A stretch of DNA of 64,000 bases from an uncultured Bacteroidales bacterium (GCA_902802815.1 CADCNQ010000001.1:121162-185161), one strand, 5' to 3'; numbered from the stretch's first letter, positions 17,123-26,081 are shown. Made by a program: numbers and translations. Notes: generated by a model not told the origin, from the letters alone.

Positions 17123-19873
17123 ATGTCAGACAGCGATTCCATCATCATCAAAGGGGCCCGCGTCAACAACCTGAAGAACATTGACGTGGAAATCCCGCGC
17201 GGCAAATTCGTTGTCATCACGGGTCTCTCAGGCAGCGGCAAGTCATCTCTGGCGTTCGACACGCTCTACGCCGAAGGACAGCGACGCTACGTGGAGAGCC
17301 TTTCCGCCTATGCACGACAGTTTCTGGGACGTATGCAGAAACCGGAATGCGACAGCATCACAGGTATACCTCCCGCCATTGCCATAGAACAGAAGGTCAC
17401 CTCGCGCAATCCGCGCAGCACAGTAGGCACCACCACTGAGATATACGAATACCTGCGTCTGCTCTACGCACGCATCGGACGCACTTTCAGCCCCATCTCC
17501 GGCGAAGAGGTGAAGAAGCAGGGTGTGGAGGATGTCGTGCGCTGCCTCTCCGAATACAGCGAGGGTACGAAATTCATGGTGATGTGCCGTCCGAAATCCA
17601 GCGTGGAGACACTCAAGGCACAGGGATTCCAGCGCTTTGAGCTGGACGGAGACGACATACTTCTCGTTGTAGACCGCCTCACAGTGGCAAAAGACAAGGA
17701 GTCGCTGTCCCGCCTCACCGACTCGGTCGAGACGGCCTTCTATGAAGGCGGCGGAGAGATGCTCATCAAAGTTATGCCGGCAGGCATCACTCACACCTTC
17801 TCCACGCGTTTCGAGGCTGACGGAATCACGTTCATGCAGCCATCCGACCAGCTCTTCGCCTTCAACTCGCCTTTGGGCGCCTGTCCTGAGTGCGAAGGCT
17901 ACGGACGCATCATCGGTATTGACGAGAGTCTTGTGATACCCGACACCAGCCGCTCCGTTTACGACGGTGCCGTGATGTGCTGGCGTGGCGAGAAACTCGG
18001 TGAGTGGAGAACATGGTTCATAAGGCTCAATTCAGAACGCGGTTTCCCCGTTCACAAACCCTATTACCAACTTACACAAGCAGAGAAAGACTGGCTTTGG
18101 CACGGCAAACCGTCCCCCAACGTGCAATGGAAGCTGACCCCCGAAGAAAAAGAATGGGGGCTGGCCTCCATCGATGCTTTCTTCGAGAGTCTGCGCCAGG
18201 CACAGTACAAGATACAGAACCGTGTTATGCTGGCGCGCTATCGCGGCAAGGCGATATGTCCGCGCTGCCGGGGCACGCGTCTCCGTCCCGAAGCATCCTA
18301 CGTTAAGATTGGAGGCAAGGCCATCACCGAACTCGTGGAGATGCCCGTGAGTGCGCTCTTGGAGTGGTTCCGCAAACTTGAACTCACTCCTACGGAAGAG
18401 CAGATTGCACAGCGCCTGCTCACAGAAATCACTTCGCGCCTGTCGTTCCTCATCGAGGTGGGACTGCCCTACCTCACCCTCTCGCGCCTCTCCAATAGCC
18501 TTTCCGGCGGTGAGAGTCAGCGCATCAATTTGGCTTCCTCTTTGGGCAGTGCCCTCGTGGGCTCACTCTATATTTTGGACGAACCTTCCATCGGTCTGCA
18601 CAGTCGCGACACCGAACGGCTTATCCGTGTCCTCAAGGAGTTGCGCGACCTGGGCAACACCGTAGTAGTGGTGGAGCACGACGAGGATATCATACGCGCG
18701 GCCGACTGGGTCATCGATATCGGTCCGGAGGCCGGACGTCTGGGCGGCAAGGTGGTGTTCTGCGGAGCTCCCGACACAAAGGTGCATCCCGACACGGACG
18801 TCGTCTCCCACACGTTGGATTTCCTCCTCGGACGGGACGACATCCCCGTGCCCACAAGCCGTCGCCCCTGGAACCGCTTCGTCGAGATTCGCGGTGCCCG
18901 CGCCAACAACCTCAAGGGCATCAACGTGCGCATCCCGCTCAATGTGATGACATGTGTCACCGGTGTCTCCGGCAGCGGCAAATCGAGTCTCGTGCGCGAC
19001 ATATTCTATAACGGCATGCGACGCGAACTGGACCTGTCGGCCGACCGCCCCGGCGAGTTTCAGGAACTCACCGGCGACAAGAACTGTGTGCGCTCCATCG
19101 AGTTCGTGGATCAGAATCCTATCGGCAAGAGCACGCGTTCCAATCCCGTCACCTACGTCAAAGCATGGGACGAGATACGTCGCCTGCTTGCATCTCAGCC
19201 GCTCGCCGAACAGATGGAATTTACTCCGGCCCATTTCTCTTTCAATGCAGAAGGAGGACGCTGCGAGGAGTGTAAGGGCGAGGGCACCATCACTGTGGAG
19301 ATGCAGTTCATGGCGGACCTTGTGCTCGAATGCGAGTCGTGTCACGGCAAACGCTTCAAACCCGATGTCCTGGAGGTGCGTTTCGAGGGTAAAAACGTAT
19401 TCGACATCCTTAATATGACCATCAACCAGGCTATCGAGTTCTTCACCGAACACGGGCAGAAGAAGATTGTGCGTCTGCTGCGTCCGTTGCAGGATGTCGG
19501 GCTCGGATACATCAAACTGGGGCAGAGTTCCTCCACCCTCTCGGGCGGTGAGAACCAGCGTGTGAAGCTCGCCTATTATCTTGGTCTTGAGAAAGTCGAG
19601 CCCACCGTCTTCATCTTTGATGAGCCCACCACCGGCCTTCATCACCACGACATCAAACGTCTTCTGCAGAGTTTCGACGCCTTGATCCAGAAAGGACACA
19701 CCATACTGATTATCGAGCACAACATGGATGTCATCAAGACGGCCGACTGGGTTATCGACCTCGGTCCAGAGGGTGGCCGCGAGGGCGGCAATATCGTAGC
19801 TGAGGGTACTCCCGAGACTATTGCCGAAACCGAAGGCAGCTACACCGGCCGCTATCTCAAGGAAAAGCTCTGA
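17123..19873 (+). CDS. uvrA: Excinuclease ABC subunit A
   Basis: 916 residues. DNA damage recognition ATPase of nucleotide excision repair. Two ABC modules: Walker [21 protein letters not shown] near residue 33 and [16 protein letters not shown] near 613; signatures [16 protein letters not shown] and [16 protein letters not shown]; Walker [11 protein letters not shown] and [10 protein letters not shown]. Zinc-finger cysteines in CPECEGYGR / CPRCRGTRL and CEECKGEGT / CESCHGKRF. The start codon follows the glycosidase stop with no gap. Confidence 0.97.
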   Translation: MSDSDSIIIKGARVNNLKNIDVEIPRGKFVVITGLSGSGKSSLAFDTLYAEGQRRYVESLSAYARQFLGRMQKPECDSITGIPPAIAIEQKVTSRNPRSTVGTTTEIYEYLRLLYARIGRTFSPISGEEVKKQGVEDVVRCLSEYSEGTKFMVMCRPKSSVETLKAQGFQRFELDGDDILLVVDRLTVAKDKESLSRLTDSVETAFYEGGGEMLIKVMPAGITHTFSTRFEADGITFMQPSDQLFAFNSPLGACPECEGYGRIIGIDESLVIPDTSRSVYDGAVMCWRGEKLGEWRTWFIRLNSERGFPVHKPYYQLTQAEKDWLWHGKPSPNVQWKLTPEEKEWGLASIDAFFESLRQAQYKIQNRVMLARYRGKAICPRCRGTRLRPEASYVKIGGKAITELVEMPVSALLEWFRKLELTPTEEQIAQRLLTEITSRLSFLIEVGLPYLTLSRLSNSLSGGESQRINLASSLGSALVGSLYILDEPSIGLHSRDTERLIRVLKELRDLGNTVVVVEHDEDIIRAADWVIDIGPEAGRLGGKVVFCGAPDTKVHPDTDVVSHTLDFLLGRDDIPVPTSRRPWNRFVEIRGARANNLKGINVRIPLNVMTCVTGVSGSGKSSLVRDIFYNGMRRELDLSADRPGEFQELTGDKNCVRSIEFVDQNPIGKSTRSNPVTYVKAWDEIRRLLASQPLAEQMEFTPAHFSFNAEGGRCEECKGEGTITVEMQFMADLVLECESCHGKRFKPDVLEVRFEGKNVFDILNMTINQAIEFFTEHGQKKIVRLLRPLQDVGLGYIKLGQSSSTLSGGENQRVKLAYYLGLEKVEPTVFIFDEPTTGLHHHDIKRLLQSFDALIQKGHTILIIEHNMDVIKTADWVIDLGPEGGREGGNIVAEGTPETIAETEGSYTGRYLKEKL

Positions 19874-19896
19874 TTGTGTCTAAGTTAACAAGTCGT

Positions 19897-19930
19897 TATT
19901 AGACAAGTATACAAGTTGTTTGTCTTGGTT
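19897..19930. repeat. Left copy of a repeat that brackets the GH43 relic
   Basis: TTAGACAAGTATACAAGTTG followed by TTTGTCTTGGTT closely resembles 20247-20299, where GACAAGTT units are followed by TTTTTGTCTTGGTTTT. The two copies, in the same orientation, flank the decayed gene at 19929-20205. Confidence 0.5.
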
Positions 19931-20205
19931 AAGGCTCCGCTGCCGTCACACCGTGATCAGTAGGAGATATCATGGGTATGGTGCCGTCTGAATTGAAGGT
20001 GAAGCGTTCGATACGCACCGAGCGCAGTTTGTCCATCTCGGGCGAGAGGTCGTTGCGAGGGATAGAGATACATCCGTCCGTCGAACACCCTCGCTGTGGG
20101 GTCGGCTGTAAACTGGTCGCGTATGATGGGGTTTTGCGCCCCTGCCGGGCAACATGATAACTGGTAAATCACCAATGATAAAAGTACTGCGCGCAGAGAT
20201 TTCAT
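19929..20205 (-). pseudogene. GH43 glycosidase relic (internal deletion)
   Basis: From ATG 20205 the frame gives a signal peptide (MKSLRAVLLSLVIYQLS...) and then NPIIRDQFTADPTARVFDG and RMYLYPS, the standard opening of Bacteroidetes GH43 arabinosidase/xylosidase-type enzymes. Directly after YLYPS the sequence jumps to another frame reading DLSPEMDKLRSVRIERFTFN and SDGTIPMISPTDHGV, which resembles the C-terminal end of such an enzyme, stopping at 19929. Most of the catalytic domain is therefore deleted. It keeps a -7 box at 20230-20237. Arabinan-type activity would fit the pectin locus at 51653-61086, but the gene is dead. Confidence 0.75.
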
Positions 20206-20229
20206 GGTTCGTTGATGCGAATTACTGTG

Positions 20230-20237
20230 CAAAGATA
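20230..20237 (-). promoter_or_regulatory. Surviving -7 box TATCTTTG of the GH43 relic
   Basis: Consensus box 25 bp upstream of the relic's ATG. Confidence 0.45.
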
Positions 20238-20249
20238 AGAATTTTAGTA

Positions 20250-20281
20250 GACAAGTGGACGAGTTGACAAGTTGACAAGTT
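20250..20281. repeat. 8-bp tandem repeat, four units (GACAAGTT)
   Basis: GACAAGTG, GACGAGTT, GACAAGTT and GACAAGTT follow each other without gaps, then TTTTTGTCTTGG as in the copy at 19897. Confidence 0.7.
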
Positions 20282-20358
20282 GGATGTTTTTGTCTTGGTT
20301 TTCGTTTTCGTTCTATTTATGGTGAGCTTGTCGAACCATCGTTTTGGGTTTCGTTATA

Positions 20359-20407
20359 CATCATTCATCTTACATCATACATCATCCATCACACATCTTC
20401 CATCTAC
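20359..20407. repeat. 7-bp tandem repeat, seven units (CATCnnn)
   Basis: CATC begins at 20359, 20366, 20373, 20380, 20387, 20394 and 20401, an exact 7-bp step with variable last three bases. Beyond it, 20408-20616 shows TGTCCGT motifs in both orientations (20434-20450 and 20567-20583) and no gene that I can support. Confidence 0.65.
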
Positions 20408-20616
20408 GAGGGCACACATTTATGGACTTCCCTAATGTCCGTTGTGTCCGTTCACGATGCGCTCAGAGCTGCTGCAGAGCCGCCACAGAGCCCCTAAATT
20501 GTAAGACTCAGCAGGAATCAAAGTTAAGCTAAAAAGCATTCTACTCAAATCCGTGATAACACCTTTCAACGGACATTACGGACACGCAAAAAAAAAAATA
20601 AGTGTCATCACATTGT

Positions 20617-20653
20617 CACAAAACAAGCGCCCGCATTTGCTGCAGGCGCTTTG
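20617..20653 (-). terminator. Terminator of the bspA-like gene
   Basis: On the minus strand, CAAAGCGCCTGCA pairs with TGCGGGCGCTTG (20624-20653) and is followed by TTTTGT. It lies 55 bp after the bspA stop codon. Confidence 0.7.
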
Positions 20654-20707
20654 TCATGTTTGTGCAAGAAGTTAATTGTGGGTCTTTACTTCACAATTAC
20701 TCATAAA

Positions 20708-23700
20708 TTACTCCACACGCTGGCCGGAAGCGTTGTACTTCACGCCGTTCTTCTTGATGACCACACGGTCGCGCTCTACAAACTTGCCATCCTTCAACAC
20801 AGTACCGCCGGCTTTCACGCTGCTGATGCCTTCCGCATCATCATCCACTGTGATGGTGAGCCCAAAGAACTTTACACTGCCATCGTTGGCATATACTGCA
20901 CGACGGTCTGCATTGCTTGCGGTCGGTGTGTCATTGGCGGCATAGATGAACACACGGGTGGACTCTGTCACGTTGTAGTCGACATCCATCGTGCCTCGGG
21001 TAGCGAGCACCACCTTCTTCGGTGCCTGAGTACCCGCCTTGACGTAAAGTACACGAGAACCCAATGTCTGGCAGTCAACCGTTACCTTACCCTTTCCGGC
21101 AGAAACCTCGAAGACGAGTCCCTGCAGTTGGTTCTTTATCGTCAGATCGTCGGCATCGTCGGCACTGGCGGCAGTAATACCCTCTGCCGTAGTCAGCGAG
21201 TTTATTACAAAGCAACCCTCGGTGGCATCATAGCCGTCGCCGCTGTCCTCGGTATCGAGGGTGACGTAGATGCCGCCTACCATCGTACCGCTGAGGTCAG
21301 TCTCCTCAGTCACGCTCTGACTGACGCTGACAGTGGTGCTTTCTGCGATGGTTTCCATGTCAGAAGCTCCGTCGAACGTGACAATCTCCTTGAAGTTACA
21401 TACCCAAGTGGGGGCTGCCTGATAAGCTGCCAATGAGCCGTTGGGAACTCGCAGAATAATGTCCTGCTTTTCTATGTCCTGATAAGAAGGATATTTTTTG
21501 GACGGCTCACCCCATGTCAGGTTACCCTGCTCGTCGATGTGATAAGGATAGTAGAGTCCGCCAAAAGGTGTATAACCGACTGCTACTCCATCATACGCTT
21601 CGCCCTGTGCGATGTAAAGCCTCACTTCTTCGTCGTTCAGGATTTCTTCCTCCGAAGGCCGTCCTGACAATGGGAACGGTTCCTTCATATAGGCTGTGAC
21701 GGTGTTGAGACTACTGAAGCTATTACCGCCACCGAGGTACTTCAGCGAAGACGGCAGGTCGATTGACAGCAGAGAACTTCCCCATGTATTGAAGGCTTCA
21801 TTTCCTATATATTCCACCGTGCTTGCCATCGTCACACGGGCGAGGTTCTCGCAACCCATAAACAACGCATGAGGAATGACCTTCACACCCTCGCCGATGA
21901 TGACGCGCGTCACGCTTTCGGGAAAAATCTGGCTATACACACCATCATTGTCCTGTTCCCACACGTCGGCCTCCACTGCATTGTAATAGACACGCATAAT
22001 GGCTGTTCCATTGAATGCTGACTGACCGAAGTATTTTACATTCTGCGGAATGGCGATACGACGCAACTTGTTACAGCCACTGAATGCATATGAGCCAATC
22101 TTCTCAAGACTCTCCGGCAATTCTATACTGCTGATAGAAGTACCTTGAAGGGCTTTGTCGCCAAGTATGCGAAGCGTAGAAGGCAGAGTAATGCTGGAAA
22201 TGTTACCGGCATTACCGAACTCATCAGCTAGTGACACAACACCTTCCTTAATCTTGACGGTGCTACCTGTGACGTGCTGATAGGCTACTTTGCTGATATA
22301 TATTACACCATCTTCAACAGGCAAGTTTTCCGTCCAGGGTATGCTACCGAAGGCGTTATGCCCCATCTCCTCTAAGTTATTGGAAACCGTGACAGTTGCC
22401 AGATTGTCACAACCAGAGAAAGCTTCCTCGCCAATCTTCCTGACACCATTGCCCATAGTGACCGTCTGCAGTTTCACGCACGTATTGAATGCCGACGCAC
22501 CGATTTCCGTGACCGATTCAGGGATTGTGACTGAGGTCAGCACACTTCCTCCGAAGGCATTGGCACCGATAATCTTCACGCTAGTGGGAATAGTTATTTC
22601 GGCCAGTTTCTTACATCCATTGAACATGCCTTCAGGAATTTCAGTTATCTGTCCGTTCAGTTGAATAGTCTTAAGACTTGTGCTGGCAAAGCAATACTTA
22701 CCAAGAGAGGTTACATGACTGACATCAACAGAACTTATCGGTGCGCCATCGAAGGCTCTGTCCCCAATGAATTCAACCGTAGCTGGCAAGTTGATGGCTT
22801 TGAGCTGGGTGCCAGCGAACGCTTCGCCCCAAATATAGGTAGGTGCTGTCGGCAGCGTCACCTTATTCAGTGGACAACCTTGCAAGATGCCCTCTCCTAT
22901 ACCTTCCAATGTCTTGGGCAGTTTGCACTGCTTTAGATACTTCATGTCAGAGAAAGCCTGTGCCAGATTATTGCGATAGATGTTAGTATAGTTCATCATC
23001 TGTATCAGGTTAGAAGTCTTTTCCACTCTGTTCTCTGCCGAAAGGTAATAGGTAATAGATGTAGAAGAGCTACCGGGAAGTCCAGCTACATAAACAGAAT
23101 AATAAGGTTGGTTGTCATATACCAGTTCCACATCCGACAAGTCGAGATATTGCAGTTGCGAGACGAGTCCCTCCTGATCATGGATGTATTTTAGGTCCTC
23201 ACTATTCATCTTGCCTTTCACGGTAAGGAAGTCCACAAGGTCATAGTCGGTCTCAAGGACTGCCGAAGTGAGACGTTGTTTCAGTGTTCCCGGCTGCGAC
23301 AGGTTAAGAATAAAGTGAGCACCCGTTGAGGGGTCAATGTCGGGCACTTCCTGGTCATCAATATCTTCAATAAGAATAGTTTTCTTACCAAAGTCCACAG
23401 TGGTTTGGTAGGTTCCACCCTTTATTACTCTGAAAGGAATGTTACCATATTCAGAGATGCCCTGGTTCATTGCCAACGGTTCACCCACATATAAGACGCG
23501 ACCGCTATTCCAATTACCTGCCCACCAATTATCCTCGCTGTCATTCAATCGTTTGGCAACATAGAAAAATTGGTATTCACTCTCAAAAGTCACGTCTGCC
23601 TCGTACACGTTATCGCTGACCTTGGTGAGGGTTGCCATAGCTTGTCCGTTTGTGTCCAAAAGGTAGCAAGTCCCTTGCGCCCATGTAGCTGTTGTTAAAA

Positions 23701-23743
23701 GAGAACACAATAGGCATACAATCATTAAAAATCTTGTTTTCAT
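20708..23743 (-). CDS. BspA-type leucine-rich-repeat surface protein
   Basis: 1011 residues with signal peptide MKTRFLMIVCLLCSLLTTATWAQ. An N-terminal beta domain (25-130) is followed from about residue 250 to 690 by repeated LRR_5/BspA units of the form (I/L)P..V..IG..AF.GC..L..V.(I/L)P. The C-terminal 250 residues hold a beta domain and a short tail (KKNGVKYNASGQRVE) resembling the family's sorting tails. BspA proteins of Prevotella and Tannerella are exposed adhesins for host proteins or other bacteria. The gene has a long leader with the structured RNA at 23876-24122 and ends at the hairpin at 20617-20653. It stands alone as an operon. Confidence 0.92.
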   Translation of the reverse strand: MKTRFLMIVCLLCSLLTTATWAQGTCYLLDTNGQAMATLTKVSDNVYEADVTFESEYQFFYVAKRLNDSEDNWWAGNWNSGRVLYVGEPLAMNQGISEYGNIPFRVIKGGTYQTTVDFGKKTILIEDIDDQEVPDIDPSTGAHFILNLSQPGTLKQRLTSAVLETDYDLVDFLTVKGKMNSEDLKYIHDQEGLVSQLQYLDLSDVELVYDNQPYYSVYVAGLPGSSSTSITYYLSAENRVEKTSNLIQMMNYTNIYRNNLAQAFSDMKYLKQCKLPKTLEGIGEGILQGCPLNKVTLPTAPTYIWGEAFAGTQLKAINLPATVEFIGDRAFDGAPISSVDVSHVTSLGKYCFASTSLKTIQLNGQITEIPEGMFNGCKKLAEITIPTSVKIIGANAFGGSVLTSVTIPESVTEIGASAFNTCVKLQTVTMGNGVRKIGEEAFSGCDNLATVTVSNNLEEMGHNAFGSIPWTENLPVEDGVIYISKVAYQHVTGSTVKIKEGVVSLADEFGNAGNISSITLPSTLRILGDKALQGTSISSIELPESLEKIGSYAFSGCNKLRRIAIPQNVKYFGQSAFNGTAIMRVYYNAVEADVWEQDNDGVYSQIFPESVTRVIIGEGVKVIPHALFMGCENLARVTMASTVEYIGNEAFNTWGSSLLSIDLPSSLKYLGGGNSFSSLNTVTAYMKEPFPLSGRPSEEEILNDEEVRLYIAQGEAYDGVAVGYTPFGGLYYPYHIDEQGNLTWGEPSKKYPSYQDIEKQDIILRVPNGSLAAYQAAPTWVCNFKEIVTFDGASDMETIAESTTVSVSQSVTEETDLSGTMVGGIYVTLDTEDSGDGYDATEGCFVINSLTTAEGITAASADDADDLTIKNQLQGLVFEVSAGKGKVTVDCQTLGSRVLYVKAGTQAPKKVVLATRGTMDVDYNVTESTRVFIYAANDTPTASNADRRAVYANDGSVKFFGLTITVDDDAEGISSVKAGGTVLKDGKFVERDRVVIKKNGVKYNASGQRVE

Positions 23744-23875
23744 AAGCTTATTGTTTTAGTATTAATAATATTGTATATACGTACAAAGCCTCTTCGTTAA
23801 GGATTTTCTCTTCCACAGTTTTTTTAAGGTTAATTTATATGTGATTGTTATTATTACTCTATTTCGGATACAGAC

Positions 23876-24122
23876 AAAAAAAAACGTGGACTTTACTTTC
23901 GTCTACGTCTCCTGCGGTATCGCCAAACACCTTACGACCATCTACGAGTAAAAGCCCACGCCGTAGCGTGAGCATCCGAGCCTTTACTCTTGGTCGTCTC
24001 TTTTAAAATTTGGCGAATTTTCAGGAGACAAGATTCAAGCGGACGCTTCTATTTCAAAGTGTATTTTGTCTGTCTATTTTTCTATAGGCATTCGGTTTTA
24101 ATGTTGCACATTTTGTTCCAAT
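23876..24122 (-). ncRNA. Structured RNA with terminator upstream of bspA (leader/attenuator or independent sRNA)
   Basis: A -7 box (24129-24136) predicts transcription from about 24122 toward bspA. From 24029 to 23907 the RNA folds into a long rod with nested pairs: GUCUCCUG/CAGGAGAC, CGCCAAA/UUUGGCG, ACGACCA/UGGUCGU, GAGUAAA/UUUACUC and a GCUCACGC-UACG-GCGUGGGC tip. Next comes CGUAGAC/GUCCACG (23885-23907) with nine Us, a textbook terminator. The terminator lies 130 bp before the bspA start and I see no good second promoter, so it may be an attenuating leader; an independent sRNA is equally possible. A rod of this type also recalls 6S-like Bacteroidales RNAs, which I could not test. Confidence 0.6.
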
Positions 24123-24128
24123 TCGCTG

Positions 24129-24136
24129 CAAATATA
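24129..24136 (-). promoter_or_regulatory. -7 box TATATTTG for the structured RNA / bspA leader
   Basis: Consensus box with about 385 bp to the bspA start codon. Confidence 0.55.
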
Positions 24137-24211
24137 GGAATTAATTCCTAAACGACAAACTTTTTCGCAACTTTTTATCAAATTCGCAGCCTTATTTTTA
24201 CACATACGTTG

Positions 24212-24373
24212 CTCATACACCTCTCATGGACCTCTCATGGACTTCTCATAGACCTATCTATCCGAACTCTGTCTCCAAGGGTCATGTTACTCTCATGTTA
24301 AAGTCATGTTCAACTCATGTTCAACTCATGTTCAACTCATGTTTATCTCATGTTCAAGTCATGTTTGTCTCAT
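24212..24373. repeat. 11-bp tandem repeats (TCATG core, 4 + 9 units)
   Basis: TCAT occurs at 24213, 24224, 24235 and 24246 (units ctcatggacct), then, after a 3-bp phase change, at 24282, 24293, 24304, 24315, 24326, 24337, 24348, 24359 and 24370 (units (c/g)TCATGTTcaa). Every step is exactly 11 bp. The array fills most of the space between the structured-RNA promoter and the stop of the TonB-like gene. There are no unique spacers, so it is not CRISPR, and the unit is not a multiple of three, so it is not a protein repeat. Confidence 0.85.
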
Positions 24374-24456
24374 GTTGAACTCTAATTGAAGTCACATCGC
24401 TCGCTAATTCGGATAGAGATACACGGAATCCTCTATGTAAAAACGGGGTTGTTTAA

Positions 24457-25332
24457 CTAGAACATGACAGGAAGATTAAAATCCATTTCTATCGGTTTTC
24501 CGTCTTTCTGCGCCGGTTCCCATTTCGGCATACTTCTGACAACACGCAGCGCTTCATTATTCAACCGGGCGTCCGAAGACTTCTTGATGCGGAGATTGCT
24601 CAGGCTTCCGTCTTTCTCTACCTTGAAGCCTACAACCACACGCCCTTTAATGCCCTTCTGAATCATCTCATCGGAATAACGTATGTTCCGACGGATGAAT
24701 TCCTGACAGGCCGCATCTCCGCCGGGGAACTGTGGTGTTGGCTCATAACACATTAACGACTCTTTGCTTGCTGACGGAGGATTTTTGTTGATATAATCCT
24801 GTATATTCCTCTTCTCGGAGAAGGCAAAACTATTTACCCGTTCGTCGTAAAAACGGAAATCGTCGATGAACCACTCCTTCTCGTCACGGGCCATCATGAG
24901 CATGAATTTCTGCGGACTTCCACAATTCGAGATGCACATATAGGCTTCGGCCGTATCCGGCGAAAGCACGTGGATGGAGTCGGTTTTTATGCTGAGGTTT
25001 TCCCAGTCCTGCCCCATCACCCAGTGGTCGAAGTCATAGGCGGGAGGAAAGTCATCTGTCTCTTTTTCATGCAGGATGGCACTCATCTGCGCCCTCATCA
25101 TCTGCATTTCTTTGCTGAGAAACCTCTCGTCGAAATCGTTCACGCTCCGGATGTCGCCTTCGTGGCTGTTGTACCAGGGTATCACGATGTCGTATATTTC
25201 CTTCACCCGTCGGGCGACTTCCTCCTTGATGTCGCCATCGCTGCGGTTCTGCTTCGCCTGTGCATTCGTGCAGGCATTCATGCAAAAGGCAAAAGCCATA
25301 AGAGCAACCAGAGCTGATATTGTCTTTTTCAT
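24457..25332 (-). CDS. Lipoprotein with TonB C-terminal domain
   Basis: 291 residues. The N-terminus MKKTISALVALMAFAFCMNAC suggests a lipoprotein signal with Cys21. Residues about 35-180 form a helical then alpha/beta region (WFIDDFRFYDE) resembling DUF3828-like domains. Residues about 205-291 are a TonB C-terminal domain: PQFPGGDAACQEFIRRNIRY, KGRVVVGFKVEKDGSLSNLR and ALRVVRSMPKWEPAQKDGK. Unlike true TonB it has no N-terminal membrane anchor and no proline-rich linker, so energising an outer-membrane receptor is unlikely; such solo TonB_C lipoproteins are common in Bacteroidetes and of unknown role. It follows the DUF3784-type gene by 21 bp and is probably under operator copy D. Confidence 0.8.
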   Translation of the reverse strand: MKKTISALVALMAFAFCMNACTNAQAKQNRSDGDIKEEVARRVKEIYDIVIPWYNSHEGDIRSVNDFDERFLSKEMQMMRAQMSAILHEKETDDFPPAYDFDHWVMGQDWENLSIKTDSIHVLSPDTAEAYMCISNCGSPQKFMLMMARDEKEWFIDDFRFYDERVNSFAFSEKRNIQDYINKNPPSASKESLMCYEPTPQFPGGDAACQEFIRRNIRYSDEMIQKGIKGRVVVGFKVEKDGSLSNLRIKKSSDARLNNEALRVVRSMPKWEPAQKDGKPIEMDFNLPVMF

Positions 25333-25353
25333 GGTGTATGTCTTTTTTTGATT

Positions 25354-25656
25354 TCACTTGTTTTTAGCCCATGTGTTGGCCAGGATGGCGAACGCGAAAA
25401 CAATGAGCATGAAAACTACTCCGGAACCGAGTTGCGCGTCCTTATTGTCGCCAAAAACAGGCAGTATGGCTATAAATCCGGCTGTTATCACGGAAATGAC
25501 GGCCATAACGATACGCAGGCGGTTGATGTCGTACTTCTTTTTATCCTCTGCGTCGGCTGTGTTGTAACCGGCAATCAACATGTCGCCCTTGCCCATTATG
25601 AAGACGATAGCAAGGATAAGAAACAAGGCTGCGAACGCAATGCTGGTGATAATCAT
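25354..25656 (-). CDS. Small membrane protein, DUF3784-like
   Basis: 100 residues from ATG 25656; a longer frame back to 25776 overlaps the promoter and is not used. Three hydrophobic segments (about 4-20, 48-66 and 78-94) with the motif GKGDMLIAGYNTADAEDKKKYD between the first two, typical of DUF3784 proteins. Inner-membrane location is likely. It is the first gene of a two-gene operon with the TonB_C lipoprotein, with -7 box 25683-25690 and operator copy D 45 bp upstream. Confidence 0.82.
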   Translation of the reverse strand: MIITSIAFAALFLILAIVFIMGKGDMLIAGYNTADAEDKKKYDINRLRIVMAVISVITAGFIAILPVFGDNKDAQLGSGVVFMLIVFAFAILANTWAKNK

Positions 25657-25682
25657 AGTATGGTAATTTAGGTTTTTCGGTG

Positions 25683-25690
25683 CAAAGATA
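25683..25690 (-). promoter_or_regulatory. -7 box TATCTTTG for the DUF3784-TonB_C operon
   Basis: Consensus box 26 bp upstream of ATG 25656, with operator copy D centred 45 bp further up. Confidence 0.6.
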
Positions 25691-25725
25691 CATATTTTTT
25701 CCGAATTTCTCCCGAAATCCCCCAA

Positions 25726-25738
25726 ACACAAAAGTGTA
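25726..25738. promoter_or_regulatory. Palindromic operator candidate, copy D (ACACAAAAGTGTA)
   Basis: Identical 13-mer to copies A-C, 23 kb away from them, at the same distance from the -7 box as copies A and C. Confidence 0.6.
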
Positions 25739-25851
25739 TTTCTGTACAGAGGAAGAAAATCAAGTATCCGATTCATTCAAAACAGTCTGTTTTTATCCGC
25801 TGTTTTGCTCAACACAGAAAAACAATTTCCGCAAGACTTACACTTCTCATC

Positions 25852-25935
25852 TATCGGGCATCTATCGAGGATGTATCGAGGATGTATCGGAAATCTATCG
25901 GAAAATCCCGACCGATGACCGATATGTAGCCGATA
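25852..25935. repeat. 11-bp-period repeat (TATCG core, 5 units, plus inverted half)
   Basis: TATCG begins at 25852, 25863, 25874, 25885 and 25896, an exact 11-bp step. From 25912 the complementary form CCGAT follows at 25912, 25919 and 25930, so the region can form an imperfect hairpin. It lies upstream of operator copy D. The rest of 25940-26070 is AT-rich with no gene I can support. Confidence 0.75.
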
Positions 25936-26073
25936 CCTGATGTACCTCACTCAGGGATTTGCTGCTCACCTGTTAGAAAAAAATCCCCGGTTAAAGAAAA
26001 AGCCCTACACACAAAAAAATTTGAATAACCGATAAATATGACCCATAACCTTTACCATTTCTGCAAAAATCCG

Positions 26074-26081
26074 TACCTTTG
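26074..26081 (+). promoter_or_regulatory. -7 box TACCTTTG of a short plus-strand transcript
   Basis: Perfect consensus 9 bp upstream of ATG 26091. The transcript would end at the hairpin 26275-26303, giving an RNA of roughly 215 nt. Confidence 0.5.

Noticed and set aside
18563..19720. 385-residue open frame opposite uvrA
   Set aside because: A shadow of a real, motif-complete gene on the plus strand; no start signals or domain features.
24041..24070. Fifth copy of the ACACAAAAGTGTA site
   Set aside because: Only CAAAGTGTA matches at 24055; the left arm is absent.
24212..24373. CRISPR-like array
   Set aside because: Units are only 11 bp and adjoin without unique spacers, and no cas gene is in the window.
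24457..25332. True TonB energy transducer
   Set aside because: No membrane anchor or proline-rich linker and no ExbB/ExbD genes; only the C-terminal domain is TonB-like.
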